DNA of 64,000 nucleotides from Termitomyces sp. T153 (GCA_018296165.2 JACKQL020000036.1:372001-436000), one strand, 5' to 3'. Positions 24,615 to 37,291 are shown, numbered from the stretch's first letter. Numbers and translations are program-made. Notes: generated from the letters alone by a model not told the origin.

Positions 24615-27068
24615 TGATAAGACCCTATTCTTACTAAGCCCAGATTTCCCATTCTTCCTATCTTTTGTGACTTTACATAATTTTACATATTTCTCTGTGA
24701 TGTGACAATCACATGACTTTTTCACATACAATCTAGGCCTTCAGTCCATTGGACAATTTCTCTCTAGGACTTATAGCAGCCACTAGCAACTCTCTAGTAA
24801 AGTGGCCAATCACCTTGCTTATGCATATTTTGGTATTACTGAAGCATTTTTCTTTCTACTTTATTTAGTTTTATTCCTTTGATACCATAGCAGCATTGCA
24901 ACTGTTATTCCAGGTGTCAACTTAAGCTATACTTTGAGTTATTGAGTTTCACATGGCATTTCAGCTGACTCACCCAGGTCATTAACAACCAGTTCACCAT
25001 TGCTTACCAACATTATCTTCTTTTGGTTTTATTTCAATTACTTATTATAAATACTGTCACATTTTCTATACACCATCAAAGAATCATTTAGCTCCAGAGT
25101 TCAGCTTTTAGCTTTTTGATGTCAAGCTTTGGCCTGCTCTGTTAATGCCATTGGCAGATAAGGCATTGTGTCATTATTATGCAATATTGAACCATAGATA
25201 AGCATCATTCAAGCAAGGACCTCATCCAGATATGATTTAACCAGATTAGAAAACAAGGTAAATGACTGTAAATGGGCCTGATGAGACTTCAAATTTGGAA
25301 CTGGCTTGGTTGGAATCCCCCACCAGTTGCCCAATAGTTGACAACTCTCCTCATCTCCACACAATGACTGCCCCACCTCCCTTTGGTCAGTGGAGCTTCT
25401 GCATCACTAACACTAACATTTCCACATGATAACCACTCCACTTCCCTTTGGTCAGTGGAGCTTTTGCATCACTAACACTAACACTAACACCAACACTAAG
25501 ATGCATGACAAAACAAAGCATATACAAACAATAGGAATGTGCATGACACATCACATTGATACAATCAATCTAGTAATGCATTTACACATATCTTTCTCCT
25601 ACACATCTCTTCATGCTTCAGTGCTATTTAATGTACACCAGCAGGTTCTTGTTATGAGAGGTCATTGTTGTGACTGGGTGATGGTGGATTTGGTTGATGT
25701 GGAGGCAGTGGTTTGACTGGCACTGGTGGAGCCCAAGGTGCTGGAAGCCACAGGGTTGGAACTGGAGCTGGAGGTGGGTATAGTGTACATACTAAAAATG
25801 ATTTTTGAGGTTTTAATAGTAGCATGGCAGCTAGTGGTAATAAGGAAAATGCTGCATTAGCATTGGCCAAAGTTTTCAAGCTCAAGTGATTGCCATGACA
25901 TTTGCTGGACATGTACCACATAATGAGGCAATGTGAGAAACAGTTTGGGAGGAGTTGCAAATTTGTATGAGTCAGATCAAGAGCAGGGAAGTAGGGCTGG
26001 GGCCAGAATGCTCTAAGCTATAGTAATGGGCTTGTGGAGAGGGTGGGATGGTGTCAACAACTGTAGAAGATGAGTAGGACATTGGTAGAGATGAAGCAAA
26101 TGATGGGTTGGAAACAAGAAAGAAGCTATTGTTAGTTACACAACATGTTCAAACAAGGCATGGAGGAGGATGGTGACTTACATAGTGTTTCTGGGCTTGT
26201 AAGCATGACATGGCCACCCAGAAACTTGCTCTGTGTCCAAGAATAATGAGAAGAGGTCCATGTTCAAGAATAATGAGAGGAGTTCTATGTCCAAAAATAA
26301 TGAAAGGAGGCAAACCATTGGTCCATGAGACCATTGTTAGGCATGTCCAGTCCTCAGGAGGCTGGAGTGAGCAGGAGAAACATGGTGGCAACAATGGAGT
26401 TGAAAAAAAAAACCATTCCAGGCCCAGCTTGCAGGAAATGGTGACAAGGTGCTGTAGGAACATATAAATGACATAGCAAGTCACTAGTTACACTGTATGC
26501 ACTGTAGATCATTATTCAATTGCAGTGGAGCAACACCAAAGTTTGTCAGTTGATGGTTGTAGTGGGGCAACTCATAAATGTGAAGGAAATAGCAAGGAGG
26601 ACTAAGACAGAGTGTAAGTATCACTTCACTTCTTCTATTGCTCTAGCACTCTCTTAGTGACTGTCATTGAGACATTGTTGAGTTAGTTCCTTTGTTGTTA
26701 TCATCATTTTGCTACTACTTTCAAGTACTCTTTTGCCAAGTTCACACCTTGTGCCAGCACCTATGGCTAGTACCTAGTTTTGCTACCCCTTTTGCTAATA
26801 ACTTTGTAAGTCTTGACCCCTTTGCCTTGTTTCCTATTTTGCTAGTGACTCTCTAGCACCTCCATTTTTTTCATCACTACTTAGTGACTAAGGCTAGCAT
26901 TAGCAGCCCTCTTTAGACTTAAGTCCTCTTTCCCTCATCACACCTTTTCTAAACAAGTTCTCTGGAACCTAGCTCAATTTTCAACCCTCATTTTCTTAGT
27001 TTGTTCATACACTGCTTGCAGAACTGCTAGTTGTTTGTGTTCTCTGCATGGCAGCTAGGCAATAATGA
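24615..27068 (+). repeat. Family F LTR copy, split by a ~1.5-kb insertion
   Basis: It starts TGATAAGACCCTATTCTTAC and ends near GGCAGCTAGGCAATAA, the outer ends of family F. Left part 24615-25129 matches the 9447-12300 copy (TTATAAATACTG promoter-like box near 25044). Right part 26620-27068 matches 12310-12738. The intervening ~1.5 kb is foreign to the family. CpG is almost absent. Confidence 0.65.
25130..26620. mobile_element. Unidentified insertion inside family F LTR
   Basis: The family-F copy at 12290-12310 runs straight from GACACTAAGC into CTTCTTTTCC, whereas here about 1.49 kb intervenes. I found no clear terminal repeat or target duplication and no conserved protein. It contains a ~65-bp direct repeat (about 25379-25425 and 25440-25490, CCCTTTGGTCAGTGGAGCTT plus a CACTAA microsatellite). 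It may be a non-autonomous or very old element. Confidence 0.45.
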
Positions 27069-27292
27069 ACATCATCAATGAACAGTGACTACCTCCCATA
27101 GTATGAGCAAGAGTGTTGAACAACTGGAGTGGTGCCATGTGATGCCAAAGAGCCATGAGCATAGTTGATTACTATGAGGGACAGCATTTCTGGCATCAGA
27201 GTATACAGGGCCATAAGAGACCCAGATAGCAGAAAAGGCACTGCAGAAGCAGCTGCTAGAAATATGGTAAGGACCAGACTGTTGATGACATC

Positions 27293-27921
27293 TGTTGCTG
27301 CCTAGCTGCCATGCAGAGGACACAACAACTAGCAGTTTTGCAGAAAACACAACAACCAGTGGTTTTGCAAGTAGAGTATGAATGGACTATAGAAAATGAG
27401 GGCACAAGTCAAGCTAGGTCCCAGAGAACCCAGTTTAGTAAAAGCAGGGCTAGGTTGCTAGCATGAGGTCAGTAGAGACAAGTGTAGCAAAGGAAGGGAA
27501 CTCTGTAGATAAACTTAGCTAAGGTGTATACAAAGTCACTAGTATAGATGGCACTGGCAGAGCAATACTAAAGAGAGATGCTAGGTGATAGCAAAGGTGT
27601 TAGCAAAAGAGGCAATAATGAACTGAAACTAGCTGTAGGTGCTAGCACTAAATGTAGACTTGATGAAATAGTACCTGAAGGTGGTACTAGCAAAACAAAA
27701 TGACAAGGATGCTGACTCAATAGAAAGAGTGCTAGAGCAAAGGAAGAAGCTTTAAAGTTGCAAAACTTAGATCTGAAGTCTGAGGCTAATAACAAGATGC
27801 AATTCTTTGATGGTTGTATAGAAAAAATGACAGTATTTATAGTAAGTAAAGTAATGAAACCAAAAGGAGGCAACAATGGTAAACTGGTTGCTAGCAACCT
27901 AGGCAAGTTGGGAGGAATGTT
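27293..27921 (-). repeat. Family F LTR, truncated copy
   Basis: It begins TGTTGCTGCCTAGCTGCCAT and follows the minus-strand copy at 29336 block for block up to GGCAAGTTGGGAGGAATG, where similarity stops. It faces the plus-strand copy ending at 27068, about 225 bp away. Confidence 0.6.
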
Positions 27922-29335
27922 TTTAGTGACAATAAACTGTGGGAGATGAGTGCCAGCTGGTGTGCTAATGCTAGCAAAAGTGACAGGCAGACTGTTATCT
28001 TGAGACTGTAGAGCAAGAAGTTTATGTTCAATAAGCAGTATGCACTCATTTCAGCTCAACTGCCTATTACTAGCTAGCACTGCTAACATAGCAAACTCTC
28101 TGCACTAATGTTGTAGCAACACTTCCAGGCTGTGATCAGTGCTATCCATTGATGTCATTCAAGTACAAGCACTCTCAGAATACATTGGGATCATAGTGCC
28201 AGATGGTGGGACCACCTTTCCTTCAGGGTGATGACAACATTTGCCCTGCTGAATGTAGTGCTCTAGCTCCTGACAGTACCCAGGTGCCATAGTATGACCA
28301 CTTTTTCCACAGAAATTGCATTCCTCAAATGGAGAGTGAAGATGGTTAAAAGCACTGGCACTGAGCAAAGCTTTGAGGCATTTAAGGGTGCTAATTATAG
28401 TGGAAGTAGCAACATGATTGGTGGTTTCAGACTTAACAATGGGGGCAGGCATAGCAATGAAGGTAGCAGGGAATAAACTAAGATGGGAGGCACTAGAAGT
28501 GGCAGCAGTGACAGACTTGGAAGTGCTAGTGTCTGTGCCTTTCAACACCCACTTAGCACCTTCAAACACATTCTCAACATTGTAGGGGTCATTGGAGTGG
28601 TGGTCTAGCATAGTGATCTTAGAGCAGCAGACAATTTTAGACCATAGGAATATGGGGATACCCTGCTGGAAGAGGCAATGTTCCTCATTCCAGTAAAGCT
28701 TGCTCTTAACTAGGACCCCTCTAGCAATGTACTAGAAGTCACAATAGTAATCTGAGAATCTGCCAAGTGTAGAGAGTTCACTAAAAAAAGTCTGAGTCAC
28801 AAGCTGTTCAAGGTTTCCGAGAGTATAATGAGCTGTTTCATCAGTGCCAGGGTCAAGTCACATAACAACAGCTTTCCATTTGCAATAAGTGTAGCAATGC
28901 TCCTCAGTGGCACCAGTGGGAACAAAAGAGTTACCAAACTGAGGGATGCCATGCTAGGCTTTTGCCATATCATAAGAAATGTAGTACACTATGTACTCCT
29001 TTTTCCAAGTCTTGTTGGTAATATTACAGCTGCTAAAGAGGTATTCAAATTCACAAAAGTACCCCATTAACTTACAAGGACAGGACTCATTCCACTTGGG
29101 AGCAGTAGAGGCATTGCATGGCAGCATGCACATGCAGTGGACCAAATGTTCTCAGCCATAGCAATTGTCAGTAGAGGTACAGGAGTCAATGAGAATGGAG
29201 TGGGGTTGAAGGGTTTTCAAAGGGATTGAACATGCAAGGTGCTGGAGTAAAATGCAAGTGACAAGATGCCTGCACATAAGTTTCTAGCAGAATCTTGCTC
29301 TAACTTCTCTTTGTGGTGGGGACAAAAATGATGAT
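27922..29335 (-). pseudogene. Decayed gypsy-type internal region with gag CCHC fragment
   Basis: The minus strand at 28159-28611 (150 codons) contains CNFCGKSGHTMAPGYC, a CCHC-like knuckle, followed by YIQQGKCCHHPEGKVVPPSG. That pairing is typical of gag proteins of a Ty3/gypsy group common in Agaricomycetes. Lying between two minus-oriented F LTR copies, it is likely the remnant interior of an F element. No pol domain is readable and CpG is nearly absent. Confidence 0.55.
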
Positions 29336-30253
29336 GTTTGTAGCCACCTAGCTGCCATGCAGAGGACACAACAACTAGCAGTCTTGCAAGTAGAGTACAA
29401 ATGGACTATATAAAATGGGGGCACAAGTCAAGCTAGGTCCCAGAGAACTTGGTTTAGTACAAGAAGTGCTAGCTTGCTAGCATGAGGATAGTAGGAAAGT
29501 GTAAAGAAGGAAAGGGACTCTGTGAGTAAACTCAGCTAGAGTGTATACAGAGTTGCTAGCATAAGCAGTGTTGGCAGAGTGGCACTAGAGAGAGACTAGG
29601 CAATAACAAAAGCATTAGCAAAAAGGATGAGAAAGAACTGAAACTAGATGTTGGTGCTAGCACTAAACACAGACCTTGATGAGATAGTACCCAAAGGTGG
29701 TACTAGCACTACAAAACAATAAAGATGCTAACTCAATAGAGAGAGCACTAGGGAGAAAGAAAAAGCTTTGAAATTGCAAAACCTAGATCTGAAGTCTGAG
29801 GCTAATAATGAGGTGCAATTCTTTGATAGTTGTATAGAAAACATGACAGTATTTATAGTAAGTAAAGTAATGAAACCAAAAGGAGGCAACAATGGTAAAC
29901 TGGTTGCTAGCAACCTAAGCAAGTTAGGAGGATTGCCATGTGAAAGTAAGAGTCAGCACCTGGAATGATAGTCAGTCTGCTGGTGTCATATGGTAAGGAA
30001 CTAAACTAAATCAAGAAACAAGAAAACCATATTAATAATACCAAGAAAATAAATATGATTAGTGACTTTGCTAGGAGGTCACTAAAGGTTGCTAGTCATC
30101 ATCAAGGGAAAATTGTCTGATGGGCTGAGAGTCTAGACCACACATGACAAAGTCACATGACTGTTGCATTGCATAGAAACCATAAAATCTTGAAGTCACC
30201 AAAAACATAGGAAATAACTGAAATCAGTGCTTAGCAAGAATAGGGTCTTATCA
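29336..30253 (-). repeat. Family F LTR, most complete uninterrupted copy
   Basis: It runs from about TGTTTGTAGCCACCTAGCTG to GCAAGAATAGGGTCTTATCA, about 918 bp. CAGTATTTATAG near 29850 is the mirrored promoter-like box. No perfect 5-bp flank match was found with the partner LTR at 27293, so the pair is either degraded or recombined. Confidence 0.65.
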
Positions 30254-31046
30254 CTGTTCCAGTCTGAGTGATCTAAGAAGTCCAGAAGAGAGCACTAGAG
30301 TGATAGAAGAAAGCTTAGCATCAAGAGACTGAGATCTGACTGATCTCTGGGACTATAATGGAGTACAATTCTTCAATGCCATGTATAGAAAATACAGCAG
30401 TATTTATAGTCAGTAAAGATAATGAAACCAAAAGGAGATGGTGTCAGTAAGTAGTGGTCAACTGGTTGTTAGTGACCCAGGTAAATCAGCTGGAATGTCA
30501 GGTGAAACTCAATAATCCAAAGTATAGTTAAAGTTGGCACCTGGAATGACAGTCAATATGATGGTTGTAATGCTGCCATAGTATCAAAGGAATAAAACTA
30601 AACAAAGTAAAAAAAAAAAACATTTGATAATATTGAAAGAAGCACAATGATTGGTCACTTCACTAGGGAGTTGCTAGCAGTCACTAGACATCCTAAAGAA
30701 AAGTCATCCAATGAGCTGAGGGCTGAGACTGCATGCAATGAAGTCACATGATTGTTGCATCACATAAAAACCAAGAAACTGTCAAGTTGCAAAGACAAAG
30801 GAAAAAGCATAGATCAGTACTTAGCAAGAATATGGTCTTATCATCAGTCAGATCACTAGAGAATTGCTAGCAGTTGCTAGAAAGCCTAAAGGGATATTGT
30901 CTAATGGGCTGAGGGCCTAGACCATGCATGATAAAGTCATGTGATTGTCACATCATATAGAAAACAGAAAAATCTGTGAAGTCACAAAACATATGAAAAA
31001 TCAGAAATTTGTGCTTAGCAGGAATAGAGTCTTATTAGCAGATGTA
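30254..31046 (-). repeat. Two partial family F LTR copies in tandem
   Basis: One partial copy spans about 30290-30852 and ends CAAGAATATGGTCTTATCA. A shorter one spans about 30853-31046 and ends AGGAATAGAGTCTTATTA. Both match the distal part of 29336-30253 in the same orientation, giving a head-to-tail series of three LTR ends within 800 bp. Confidence 0.6.
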
Positions 31047-31437
31047 GAGGCAGGCAAGGAGCCAGCAGTAGCAAGTCAAAGAAAACACTTTCTTAGAGTC
31101 AAGGGGTGGTCATGTGTTGTATATGTTGTATCCAGGTGGGTAGGTAGGTTGAGAGTCTGATTCCTTGAGAATTTTTGGAGGGTGATGGTAACCTTTTATG
31201 AATAGATATTGTGACAGTCACAAGAGTTCTGGATGAAGAAACAGCTAGATGGAGTGATCAACTTGACAAGAGTTATGTGCTAGAAACCTTCTCATCCTCA
31301 CTCCCTGTTACAACCACTACAAGTGAATCTCATGCTCCCTCAGTACCAGACCTCCAAGTCACAATGTTAAATCCACTGTCAACATGACAGCTGTGAAACC
31401 CAATGGGTAAGCTCCAAGACTGTCCAAACTTGAAAGC
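31047..31437. other. Spacer before central nest, nothing recognised
   Basis: CpG-poor DNA with no gene. It is the left target flank of D2 and ends in the duplicated AAAGC. Confidence 0.45.
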
Positions 31438-31770
31438 TGTAAGGGGACAAATGCTCTGCAGGTAAACCTGGCAAGAGCAGGCAGGCACAAGCAACAAGTG
31501 AGAGTTAAAGGGGCACAAAGGCAGCTAAGAGTCAGGCAAGGGGCAAGCACAGCAAGCCAAGCACAAGTAGTAACACTGGGATTCTTACAGTCAGTTCAAT
31601 GTGTAGACCAGGAGAACACTGCTATTGTTTGGTCAGAGGATATTCTATCCTGCTGACCAGCTTATATACTACATCCATGGCTATGCTATGACTCATGCTA
31701 TATGTGATAAGTGGCCCAGGTATGCTAAGCAGTAATGACTAACAATATGTCAAAAAGGGAAATAGGGTCT

Positions 31771-32916
31771 TGTTAGGTTCCACTGACCACAGGGGCTCAG
31801 CTACACTGGGCAAGTCCTTACCAGATGGACATGATTCCCTGTACTGACAACTGAGCATTTGGAGGTGTCCCAAAACACTGGGGACTTGTGAGGATAGTTG
31901 GTGGAGATTGATTCAAGCAAGTCCGGGAATGTCTGGAGGAGTAGGGGACAAGCTGTGGGAAGGAGGACAGGCTTGGCAGGGTTCAGGCATAAGTCCATAT
32001 GCAAGTATTGCAGGTGCAGAGGAGTTGGAGGCTACACAAGTGATGGAAGCAGAGCCAGAGTTTGATGGGGGATCAACAGGGGTGGATAGAGTTTGGAGCT
32101 GAGTGTGTAGTGGGGTCCAGAGTTGGTTAAAGAGTGTTGGGGATTTGTAATTGTAATTGTGGGTTTGTGAAGGCATTAAAGGTTGGGAAAGATAGGAACA
32201 CAATGGATAGATGGATCAAATGAGATGAGACAGAGTTGAACAAAATGAGATGGAGTTGAGACAAGATGGAGATGAGAACAAGAATAGATTCAGGCAGAGA
32301 TATGAAATGATAACAAAAATGATAATGGAATAGAGACAAGACAAGACTGGGAGACTAAGAGTAAGAAAACAGGACACAGGCATGAAACATGGGAGAGAAA
32401 CAATCAGACCATAGGTAACATTAAGCAATATCAAGACTAGAGTATGAAGAGCTACTCTGCGTCTTATATACTGACTACTAGAGAGCTCAGGGGGATGTCA
32501 GCTGTGGCGGCGGGGCTTGGTGGAGCTTGACAGAGTCAACAGGTGTCAGTTACAATCAGAGGGCGGGCCGCATTGATATGTTGATGGGATCAATTGGTGA
32601 TGCAGGCCATTCCAAGGTCATTGTGATACTTCAAAGTAAGTCGGAGGAACCAGAGTGTCGAGCTGATGACATGTAACAGGGTCAGGCATGGCAGGGGAAT
32701 GGTCCCAGGGGCTCAGGAGATCCAGGGGAAGCATTGCTGACTGCGGGGAAGACATCAGAGTTGGTCAGGGGGCCATCAGAGTTAGCTGAAGATGTGTCAG
32801 AGTTAGCCGGAGTAGGCACAGAGCACTGTGGAAGTTCAGTGAGGCATTGGGGGAGGTTCTGGGGGGGCAGGGAGTCATTGGACAATGTGTGGGGGTCCAG
32901 GGAATAGGTTGTGACA
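31771..32916 (-). repeat. Element C 3' LTR
   Basis: 1146 bp, TGTTAGG...GTGACA. The first bases differ from the partner TGTCAGG by one transition. It carries TATATAAG and the AATATCAAGACT box at the positions conserved in the other LTRs. Confidence 0.88.
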
Positions 32917-32929
32917 TCACCCCCCCTTT
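32917..32929 (-). promoter_or_regulatory. Element C polypurine tract
   Basis: The minus strand reads AAAGGGGGGGTGA directly before the 3' LTR, the expected primer site for plus-strand DNA synthesis. Confidence 0.8.
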
Positions 32930-32949
32930 CAATGTCAAGACCCTCGAGA

Positions 32950-33070
32950 CATGGGGGAGGCCTTGCTGGAGTTGGTGGAGGTTCTAGCGGTGGTGTGGGC
33001 CCAAATGGAGATTGATTTGGGGATCGGGGAGGAAGGGAGGGGGTTTTCTGAGGGGAGGAGGGGTTGAGGG
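32950..33070 (+). pseudogene. Remnant of the antisense accessory gene in element C
   Basis: 32955-33020 (TTCTAGCGGTGGTGTGGGCC and on) matches the last exon end of element B's antisense gene at 38328-38400. Everything between the polypurine region and this tail is missing. The join coincides with a 9-bp direct repeat GATGCGGGG that in B sits at 37113-37121 and 38315-38323. Confidence 0.6.
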
Positions 33071-33968
33071 AGCAGTCAGACTCCATCCTCTTGTTGCTCT
33101 GCACCCCATCACCTACCCCCTTTTTGTTGTATTATATCATTGTTAATGCAATTTTGGTCAATGCTCCTGGGCACATGTAGTGAGCTTTAGTGTGTGTGAG
33201 GGTAAGTAAAAACATGCAGGAGTGTGGGTGGGAGTTGAATCCCTAGTAAGTTCAGAGGTGGGGGTTAAGCCCCTTGTTTGCTGTCTGTGTTGGCTAGTCC
33301 CAGGGTCATTGCAGGACTTGGCAGAGTATCATGGGAGGGAGTCCCAAGGCTTGACAGGATGTGGGGAGTCCTCCTGCAGGGTTCCATCACATTTTGGGGC
33401 ATTGATAGCAGCATTGTTGGGCTTGGCCCTTGGGGTTTTAGACCCATGTTGTAGGAGCTGTCCTCTGTCTGCAGTGGGGTCGAGCATTGTGCTGGTTAGG
33501 GGGGGTGGACCTCCAAATCTTTGGAGTGCGCTTGATGGTGGCTGGTGGTTTTGTTTTTTCTGTTGGTGTGGCTTGTGGAGGGGCGGAGGCCTTCTGGTGG
33601 TTTGACCCTTATGCCGACATGGGTGGTAGAGGTGGTGGAGTGAAGTCTGTCCTTGAAAGTGGGGCTAGTCAGAGGCAGAAGTCCTTGGCAGCATAGAGGT
33701 GTGGTCCCAGTGTGAGGTGGTCCTTGTAATAGTTCATCAGGGGCCTGTTCCATGGGCCAGCTATGCTGTGAGTTGGATTAGTGTGGGTGCAGAGGTACTC
33801 CTTTAGGGTAGGTGTTGCCATCCTTTGGTTGTTGGTGTTCAGGCTTTGTGTTTTAGTGGGTTTGCACATGGTGGGGGTTTGTTGAGCTCTGAAGTATTGT
33901 ATTTCATTGGAGGTGTACTGGGTTTGGGCCTTGCTGCGCTCCAGAGTGTTGGCTCTGGTCAAGGTTGC
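33071..33968. other. Element C interior, left part
   Basis: This stretch matches element B from about 38420 onward, including GTTGAATCCCTAG, but most CG sites are lost and no frame is intact. It ends in GTTGC, the duplicated target of element A. Confidence 0.7.
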
Positions 33969-34967
33969 TGTCAGGTTCCACTGACGACGGGGGCTCAGTA
34001 CACTGGCGAGTCCTTACTAGGCGGACGCGATGTTCTGCGCTTATAACCAGGCGTCTGGAGTTGGAGCGGAGGTGGGGAAAGCTTGCGAGGGGCTCCTAGG
34101 GAGAGCGGCCCGAGTAAGTCCTGAGTGATTCGGAGAGGTCTAAGACTGGAGGTACTGGTCGTTGACCCAGGGCGGGTGTCAGGGCTAGTTAGTGGGCGCA
34201 CAAGTAGATTGCGGGGTAGGCAGGGGCTTCTCGGTTGATGAGGGGCGGGGTCGGAGCTGGACAGGGGGTTACCGGGGCTTGGTGGGTTCCGGGGCCAAGC
34301 GGGTAGCAAGGTCTGGAGTTGTCGTTAAGAATGTTCAGGTCGTGGCGTGTGCGCGGAGTTCGTACTGACATAGGGAGCAAGGGAACTTCAGAGGAACAAA
34401 GGAAATATGTACAGTCAAGACGAGACGGAGATGAGACGAGACTGAGAAAAGATAGATTCGAAGCCTAGAAACAGAAATAGAGACGAGACAAGAGACGAAA
34501 CATAGGAAACTGGTAAAATGTAATATCAAGACTAAAGTTCGAGGAGTTATTCTATGGCTTATATACCAACTACTGGGTGCCTCCAAGGCGGCGGATATGA
34601 TGGCGGGGGTCGACAGAGCTGTGCTGAGTCGACGGGTGTTGGGTACAATCCAAGGTCGGGCCGCAGCGGTATTCTAATGGGATCAGTTGGGGGCGCGGCC
34701 GCTCCAGGGACGTCGTGACACTCCAGGACGGGTCGGGTAAACTAGGGTAGGGGGTTGGGGACGTATGACGTGGCCAGGAATGGTGGGGGAAGGTTTCAAG
34801 GGGGTGTCGATGGCTATGGAGAGGGAGTTGCCGTCGGGGTTTGCCGGAGAAGCATCAGAGTTGTCCAGTGTGAGCGTCGAAAGTGTGGGCGGGGTTCTGG
34901 GGAATTAGGTGGGGAATCGGGAGGGGTTGGGGGCAGTGTCTAGGGAGCTAGGAAGCGGGTCATGACA
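33969..34967 (-). repeat. Element A 3' LTR
   Basis: 999 bp. Differences from the 5' LTR that I noted are nearly all transitions, many at CG (for example GCGTCTGG against GCATCCGG near 34049). TATATAAG lies at 34558-34565 on the minus strand and TAATATCAAGACT at 34521-34533. Confidence 0.93.
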
Positions 34968-34980
34968 TCACCCCCCCTTC
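34968..34980 (-). promoter_or_regulatory. Element A polypurine tract
   Basis: The minus strand reads AAGGGGGGGTGA immediately before the 3' LTR; the same tract occurs in elements B and C. Confidence 0.85.
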
Positions 34981-35948
34981 AGCGTCGAGACCCTCAAGAC
35001 GCGGGGAGCGAGTCGGGGATCGGTAGGGCGTGGGAATTGAAGTTGATCAATATTGATCAAACTGCAGCAAGCGGCGGCGGCGTGGGGAAGGAAGTTGAGG
35101 TGCGGCCGCCGTTTATCAGGGGCCCCTTCTTAATTTATTAAAAGGGGTGGATGCACCCAGGAGTCCGCCAGCTTGTTGCAATGTCTTCTTCAGCTTATTC
35201 TCCCACAGCATCTAGGTCGCCGTCCCCGCCTTCCCGGCCGTTGTCCTCCGAAGATTCAGAGGGTCGCCAAGATCACTATCGGGTCGAGGCGATGTACCGT
35301 AGTCATGAGTGCGGCCCATTCCATGTACCCCAGAACACTGATTGTCCCTTCACAGAGTTGTCTGCGGCTGTGGCTGGTCCCTCAGGGCCACCGTCTGGTG
35401 CGGATGCGATGCAGCCCCCGGTGGGTGTGGTCACTTCTATGCGTTCCAAGTCTGGCATTCGCCCGGGGGTGGTCCGGCTTGTCCTAGAGGGTTCGAGGGT
35501 GGTACAGGCGGAGGTGACGCCGGAGCAGTTTGCCGAGGCGGTGGGTTGGGCAAGGGGTCCCCCCACCCTCGAGTGGTGTCAGGCGGCGGCCCCGGTGAGT
35601 GGCCACTTAGCTTCATGTTTCCTGGACCAACATGCCCCTGCAGTGTGTGTCTTGTACCCGACGAGGGGAGCAGTGTGAGTTTGAGGAACCAGCATCGGGG
35701 GTACGGCGGGACACGTTGGTGTGCCTTCCATGCCGTTCGCGGCACGAGAAGTGCTCCATCACCCTGAGCTGGCAGGCCGTTTGCGTTGCAGCGGAGCAAG
35801 GGTGGGATCAGGGTTGGGTCGCAGCGCAGCTGGAGGAAGGGCAGAAGGGCAGGGTGTTGGGGAGGGGCTCCGGGGCTGGGGAAGGGGAACGGGTTAGCAC
35901 GCCTGTCATGAAGGTGGGCCCTCCGCGGGGTGGACGGAGGGAGGGGGC

Positions 35949-37081
35949 TGTCAGGTTCCGCTGACCCCGGGGGCTCAGCTGCACTGGGCGAGTCCTTACT
36001 AGGCGGGTGTGATTCCCCTGCATTGGTAACCGAACACTCGAAGACATTCCGGGTCCGGGTGGGTTGCGCGGGTAGTTGGGGAGATGTGATCCAGACAGGT
36101 CTGGGAAGGTCTGGAGAAGTCGGATTGTGGGGAAACAAGACGGTCTTGGCGGGGTTCAGGCAGAAGGCCGTATGGGAGATTTGCAGAAGCAAGGGAGTAG
36201 GTGGCTGTGTGATCAATGGGGACGGAGCTGGGGTTTGATGGGAGATCATTTGGAGCTGATGGAGTCCGGGACCAAGCGAAGAGTGAGGTTCGGACCTGGT
36301 AAAGGAGTGTCGGGGTTCGTAATCGTAATCGCGGAGTTTGTGAGGTCGTTAGGGTTGATGAAGACTTGGGTACAATGGTCTGACGGAGTCACCGAGACAG
36401 CGTTGGACAAGACAATATGGAACAGGAGTAGATTCGAGTGGAGATACGAAACGATAACGAGAACGATAACGAAATGGAGACAAGACAAGACCGGGAGACT
36501 GAGATAAGACCGGGAGACTGAGAGTAAGGAGAATGGGACATGAAACACAAAACACGAAAAGGAAACAATCAGACCATAGGTAACGTTAAGCAATATCAAG
36601 ACTAGAGTACGAAGAGCTACTCAATGACTTATATACTGATTACCGGAGGACTTCGGGGTACGTCGGCTGTGGCGGCGGGGCTTGGCGGGGCTTGACGGAG
36701 TGGGCAGGTGTCAGTTGTGATCGCAGGTCATGCCGCGCTGATACGTTGATGGGATCATTGGAGAACGCGGGTTGCCCCGAGGTTGTCGTGATACTCCGGA
36801 ATAGGTCGGAGGAAACAGGGTGTCGAGTTAATGATGGGTGGCGAAGATCGGGAATTGCGGGGGTGGTTCTCGGGGTTCAGGAAGCCCAGGGTAAGTGTCA
36901 GTGGCTGCGGGGCAGGCACCGAAGTTGGCCAGGGGGCCGTCGGAGTTAGCCGGAGGGGCGTCGGAGTTAGCTGAAGTAGGTGCGGGGCATGGGCGGAAGT
37001 TCGGCGGAGCGTTGGGGGTCCTTTTGGGGGTTCAGGGTTTTGATGGACGATGTGCGGGGTTTCGGGGAACGGGTCGTGGCA
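35949..37081 (-). repeat. Element B 3' LTR
   Basis: 1133 bp, ends TGGCA where its partner has TGACA. TATATAAG and the AATATCAAGACT box lie near 36628-36635 and 36592-36603. Confidence 0.92.
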
Positions 37082-37093
37082 TCACCCCCCTTT
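37082..37093 (-). promoter_or_regulatory. Element B polypurine tract
   Basis: The minus strand reads AAAGGGGGGTGA directly before the 3' LTR. Confidence 0.83.
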
Positions 37094-37291
37094 CAGCGTC
37101 GAGACCCTTCAAGATGCGGGGCAGGACGGGGGTCGGCAGGGCATGGGAGTCAAAGCCGAGCAATATTGATCAATCCGCAGCGAGTGATAGCGGCGTGGGA
37201 GACGAAGTCGAAGCGCGGCCACCGTTTTGTCAGGGTCCTCCTCAATCAATTAAAAACTTTGGGCGTGCCCCGGGGTTTCCCAAATTTCGTC

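Noticed and set aside
27293..30253. A complete F element with paired LTRs
   Set aside because: The left LTR is truncated at about 27921 and the 5-bp flanks do not match, so I list the parts separately.
35437..36249. 270-codon minus-strand open frame
   Set aside because: It runs across the 35949 LTR boundary and antisense to A's accessory exon; a similar frame reappears at 40744-41190 because the LTR is duplicated. No domain.
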